Position numbers and translations under genes: made by a program. A stretch of 64,000 bases of DNA. Origin: an uncultured Aquimarina sp. (lineage in GTDB: Bacteria > Bacteroidota > Bacteroidia > Flavobacteriales > Flavobacteriaceae). Below, in pieces: positions 59,825 through 64,000 of this stretch; position 1 is the first letter of the stretch; every line of letters begins with the position of its first letter. The stretch is taken from positions 62,001 to 126,000 of the forward strand of contig CANNCQ010000006.1 of assembly GCA_947503135.1 (NCBI GenBank), in the 5' to 3' direction. Below the pieces are notes generated by a model that worked only from the letters and a program-made list of their open reading frames with translations, made no database searches and was not told the DNA's origin.

Positions 59825-60997
59825 CTATATTTTAGAAAGTGCTTGCTCTATATCTTCAATAATGTCGTTTATGTGTTCTAGTCCTAAAGAACAACGTACG
59901 GTTCCGGGTAATATCCCAACTGCAATTTTATCTTCATCTGATAATTTAGCGTGCGTAGTTGATGAAGGATGAGTAACAATCGTTCTAGAATCTCCTAAGT
60001 TTGCAGATAAAGAACACATTTTAATACTGTCAAAAAATGTCTTTCCACCTTCTACACCGTTAATAACTTCAAAACATACTATAGTGCCCCCTAATTTCAT
60101 CTGTTTTTTTGCAATTTCATATTGCGGATGTGATTTCAGAAAAGGGTATTTTACAGATCTCACTTTAGGGTGTTTCTCTAAAAACTCAGCGAGTTTTAAA
60201 GCATTGTCGCATTGTTTGTCTGCTCTAACAGCTAGAGTTTCTAGACTTTTAGAAAGTATCCAGGCGTTAAAAGGGGACATAGAAGGGCCTGTTAATCTAG
60301 AAAATAAATAAACTTCTCTAATTAACGCTTCGCTACCTACAGTAACACCTCCTAGAACTCGTCCTTGGCCATCAATTAATTTAGTAGCAGAATGTATTAC
60401 CAAATCTGCTCCAAATTTAATAGGGTTTTGCAAATAAGGAGTAGCAAAACAATTATCTACAATAAATAAAATATTATGTTTTTTAGCAATTGCCGAAACA
60501 TATTCCATATCTAAAACATCAACGCCAGGATTGGTAGGTGTTTCGCAGTAAATAAATTTGGTGTTGGGTTGTATTAAACTTTCTATGTTTTCGGGTTCAT
60601 TAATGCTAAAGTAACTCGTTTCTATATTCCATTTAGGGAAGTATTTGGTAAATAACCCATGGGTTGCTCCAAATACAGAACGTGCCGATACAATATGATC
60701 TCCGGAGCTCAATAGGGCGGCAAAAGTAGAATACACGGCAGCCATTCCGGAAGAAAAAGCAAATCCAGCTTCAGCACCTTCGAGTTTACACATTTTTGAG
60801 ATAAACTCGTTAGTGTTAGGATTACTGTACCTACTGTATAAATCGCGCTGTTTTTCTTCAGCAAAAGAGGCACGCATCTCTTCAGCATCATCAAATACAA
60901 AACCAGAAGTTAAGTATAAGGGTACAGAATGTTCTTTGTTTTCCGATCGTTCCCATTGGTCTCTAATAGCAATGGTTTCAAAATGTTTTTTATTCAT
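59825..60997 (-). CDS. metZ: Cys/Met metabolism PLP enzyme, probable O-succinylhomoserine sulfhydrylase
   Basis: This 390-residue trans-sulfuration enzyme has the PLP lysine in HSATKLIDGQGRVLGG, the N-terminal TSGFVFDDAEEM and YSRYSNPNT, and SSGMAAVY. The sequence is most like MetZ, which makes homocysteine from O-succinylhomoserine and sulfide. Cystathionine gamma-synthase and related enzymes are close relatives, so the exact reaction is not certain. It overlaps the OsmC-like gene by 8 bases. Confidence 0.88.
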   Translation of the reverse strand: MNKKHFETIAIRDQWERSENKEHSVPLYLTSGFVFDDAEEMRASFAEEKQRDLYSRYSNPNTNEFISKMCKLEGAEAGFAFSSGMAAVYSTFAALLSSGDHIVSARSVFGATHGLFTKYFPKWNIETSYFSINEPENIESLIQPNTKFIYCETPTNPGVDVLDMEYVSAIAKKHNILFIVDNCFATPYLQNPIKFGADLVIHSATKLIDGQGRVLGGVTVGSEALIREVYLFSRLTGPSMSPFNAWILSKSLETLAVRADKQCDNALKLAEFLEKHPKVRSVKYPFLKSHPQYEIAKKQMKLGGTIVCFEVINGVEGGKTFFDSIKMCSLSANLGDSRTIVTHPSSTTHAKLSDEDKIAVGILPGTVRCSLGLEHINDIIEDIEQALSKI

Positions 60998-61424
60998 TTT
61001 CTACAACTTCTCCATTAACTACCACACTGTAAGTAACGGTAGCTGTCGGTTCTAATGTTTTAGATACCGAGCAATATTTTTCAAACGAAAGCTCAGCCGC
61101 TTTCAAGGCTTTTTTAGGTTTTACATCACCTTCAATAAAGATGGTAGCGTGTATTTTAGTGAAAGGTTTAGCTTCACCCATAGGAGTTCGCTCTCCTTCA
61201 ACTTCCATTTTGTATGAAGTAATTTCCTGACGTTGTTTTTGTAAAATTCCAATCAAGTCAATTCCGCTACAACCAGCAACACCCATAAGTAATAACTCCA
61301 TAGGGCTCGCTCCAAGGTCATCTCCGCCTTGCGTTTTTCTTTTGTCTAAATCAACTACATATCCCCGATCATTTTTAACCTGAAAATGAAATTTTTCGTT
61401 TACTCTGTCTAATGTTACTTTCAT
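60990..61424 (-). CDS. OsmC/Ohr family protein
   Basis: This 144-residue protein has the two redox cysteines of the family, in GVAGCSGID and KYCSVSKTL, and the GASPMELLLMG motif. OsmC-type proteins reduce organic or inorganic peroxides. Others are YhfA-like with unknown substrates. It precedes metZ with an 8-base overlap. Confidence 0.9.
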   Translation of the reverse strand: MKVTLDRVNEKFHFQVKNDRGYVVDLDKRKTQGGDDLGASPMELLLMGVAGCSGIDLIGILQKQRQEITSYKMEVEGERTPMGEAKPFTKIHATIFIEGDVKPKKALKAAELSFEKYCSVSKTLEPTATVTYSVVVNGEVVENE

Positions 61425-63198
<1,774 letters not shown>

Positions 63199-63220
63199 AC
63201 TCTGATAGTAATTAATAATA

Positions 63221-63257
63221 AAAAGCGTCAAGTGTTATTTAATACTTGGCGCTTTTT
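63221..63257. terminator. Bidirectional intrinsic terminator between guaB and the convergent gene
   Basis: AAAAGCG-T-CAAGT and ACTTG-G-CGCTTTT form a strong stem (one T-G pair) around a 9-base loop, with A-run and T-run on either side. It fits termination in both directions for the two convergent genes. Confidence 0.85.
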
Positions 63258-63259
63258 GA

Positions 63260-63735
63260 TTAAAACGGATAACGCACTCCTAAAGCAATATCAAAATCAA
63301 GTCCGTTGTTAAAATCATTATTAAAGCCTAGTTCTGGTCTAAAGTCTAGGGAAGCTAGTAAAGGGAAGTCAAAATTGTATTCCACACCAATATCAGCAGC
63401 AATTAAGGCGAAAGAATCGTTAGCTTGGCCAGTGTCAAAAGCACCAATTCCAGTGCCAGCGCCACAATACCAATTGAAGTCTCCGTCAATAGGCTTTACC
63501 CATTGATAAAGTCCAATAAGTTTAAAAAAATCTATATTTCGTGAGTTTCTCCAACCTAAATTAGCTTTTATTCGGTTGTTATTTTTGAATGTCTTTGGTA
63601 GGAAATCTCAGTTCCTATGCCGTTGTTATCCCCAATGCGAAGTCCAATTGCATTTTTTGAAATATCTTGTGATAATGCAGAAAAGTAAATACCACTGAAT
63701 ATAAAAGATACATATAAAAGGGCTGTTTTCTTCAT
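63260..63735 (-). pseudogene. Frameshifted outer-membrane beta-barrel protein gene
   Basis: Reading from the ATG at 63735 gives a signal peptide (MKKTALLYVSFIFSGIYF, ending SALSQ) and the start of a barrel (AIGLRIGDNNGIGTEISYQRH), then a stop. In another frame the barrel continues: RIKANLGWRNSRNIDFFKL, YQWVKPIDGDFNWYCGAG, and ends in ALGVRYPF with terminal Phe. The join is near 63587-63590 and is explained by loss of one T in a CATTTC-like run. About 157 residues would be made without it. It is either a pseudogene or a sequencing error. Confidence 0.8.
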
Positions 63736-63851
63736 AATTAAAAATGCTTTGAGGTGTTATGAATGAAACGATGCTAGTGTAATATTATTGTTATAAATGT
63801 GGAATGTAATTTCAGTCAGTTTATTATTAAAGCTACCTTTGTACTATTACT

Positions 63852-63859
63852 TATATTTG
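63852..63859 (+). promoter_or_regulatory. -7 promoter box of the last gene in the window
   Basis: TATATTTG matches TAnnTTTG perfectly, 17 bases before the ATG at 63877. No clear -33 element is visible. This supports the partial gene that follows. Confidence 0.55.
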
Positions 63860-63876
63860 TAATCTATTATTTTTTT

Positions 63877-64000
63877 ATGGAAAACACTGTTAAAAATGCT
63901 TTTGCTTTTTTGTTGCCGTATGCTGTGGGCTTATTGTTGATTCGTATTGCTATAGATACGCTAATTAAACAAATGGAGTGGGGCTATCAGGGAGAAAGTT
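63877..64000 (+). CDS. Start of a membrane protein, cut off by the window
   Basis: The 41 visible residues start MENTVKNAFAFLLPYAVG and include one hydrophobic helix (about residues 8-27). The protein could belong to a small Bacteroidota membrane family such as DUF4199, but too little is visible to be sure. The start codon is supported by the promoter box 17 bases upstream. Confidence 0.6.
   Translation, partial: MENTVKNAFAFLLPYAVGLLLIRIAIDTLIKQMEWGYQGES

Overview
The window comes from a low-GC member of the Bacteroidota, almost certainly a flavobacterium (Flavobacteriaceae). The evidence is the flavobacterial-style division and cell-wall (dcw) cluster, the gliding genes gldB and gldC, a protein with a C-terminal type IX secretion sorting domain, a CarboxypepD_reg-type TonB-dependent receptor, and several perfect Bacteroidota -7 promoter boxes (TAnnTTTG) just upstream of start codons.

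Layout. (1) Bases 1-10199, plus strand: a polysaccharide locus with three glycosyltransferases, a PglC-type initiating sugar transferase, a DegT-type aminotransferase, a CapD/PglF-type dehydratase, a Wza-like export lipoprotein and a Wzc-like tyrosine kinase. (2) Bases 10181-28333: a two-armed nonribosomal peptide (NRPS) gene cluster. The left arm (minus strand) carries a phosphopantetheinyl transferase, a hexapeptide acyltransferase, three coupled genes that together make one module, a HupE/UreJ-like membrane protein and a PhyH-type dioxygenase. The right arm (plus strand) carries a PltE-like dehydrogenase, a stand-alone adenylation enzyme, a carrier protein, a C-A-T module with a serine-type code, a small unknown protein and a TonB-dependent receptor. 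(3) Bases 28347-30114: a FemAB-like N-acyltransferase and a PglD/NeuD-like acetyltransferase, which look like further polysaccharide genes. (4) Bases 30115-32340: an accessory patch with a decayed REP-associated transposase, a second fragment of it, REP-like repeats and two orphan genes, ending at tRNA-Arg(UCG). (5) Bases 32428-48527, minus strand: yqeY and the dcw cluster ftsZ to mraZ. (6) Bases 48778-64000: housekeeping genes (engB, gldC, gldB, nadE, two response regulators, dnaG, a prenyl synthase, rlmN, metZ, osmC-like, guaB), a frameshifted outer-membrane protein gene and the start of a membrane protein gene.

The most unusual feature is the left-arm NRPS module. Its adenylation domain is split between two proteins: motifs A1-A8 are on one and A9-A10, including the catalytic lysine, on another. 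A separate GAMT-like methyltransferase gene lies exactly between them and the three are tightly coupled. Fused 'interrupted' adenylation domains with a methyltransferase at this position are known. A three-polypeptide version is not something I recognise. The dehydrogenase, ligase and carrier of the right arm resemble the PltE/PltF/PltL system that makes pyrrole-2-carboxyl-carrier from proline, and the next module reads as serine. A plausible product is therefore a short pyrrolyl(or prolyl)-Ser-X peptide, with X possibly methylated and something possibly hydroxylated by the PhyH enzyme. The HupE-like protein and the TonB receptor suggest a role in metal uptake. The product and the metal are inference.
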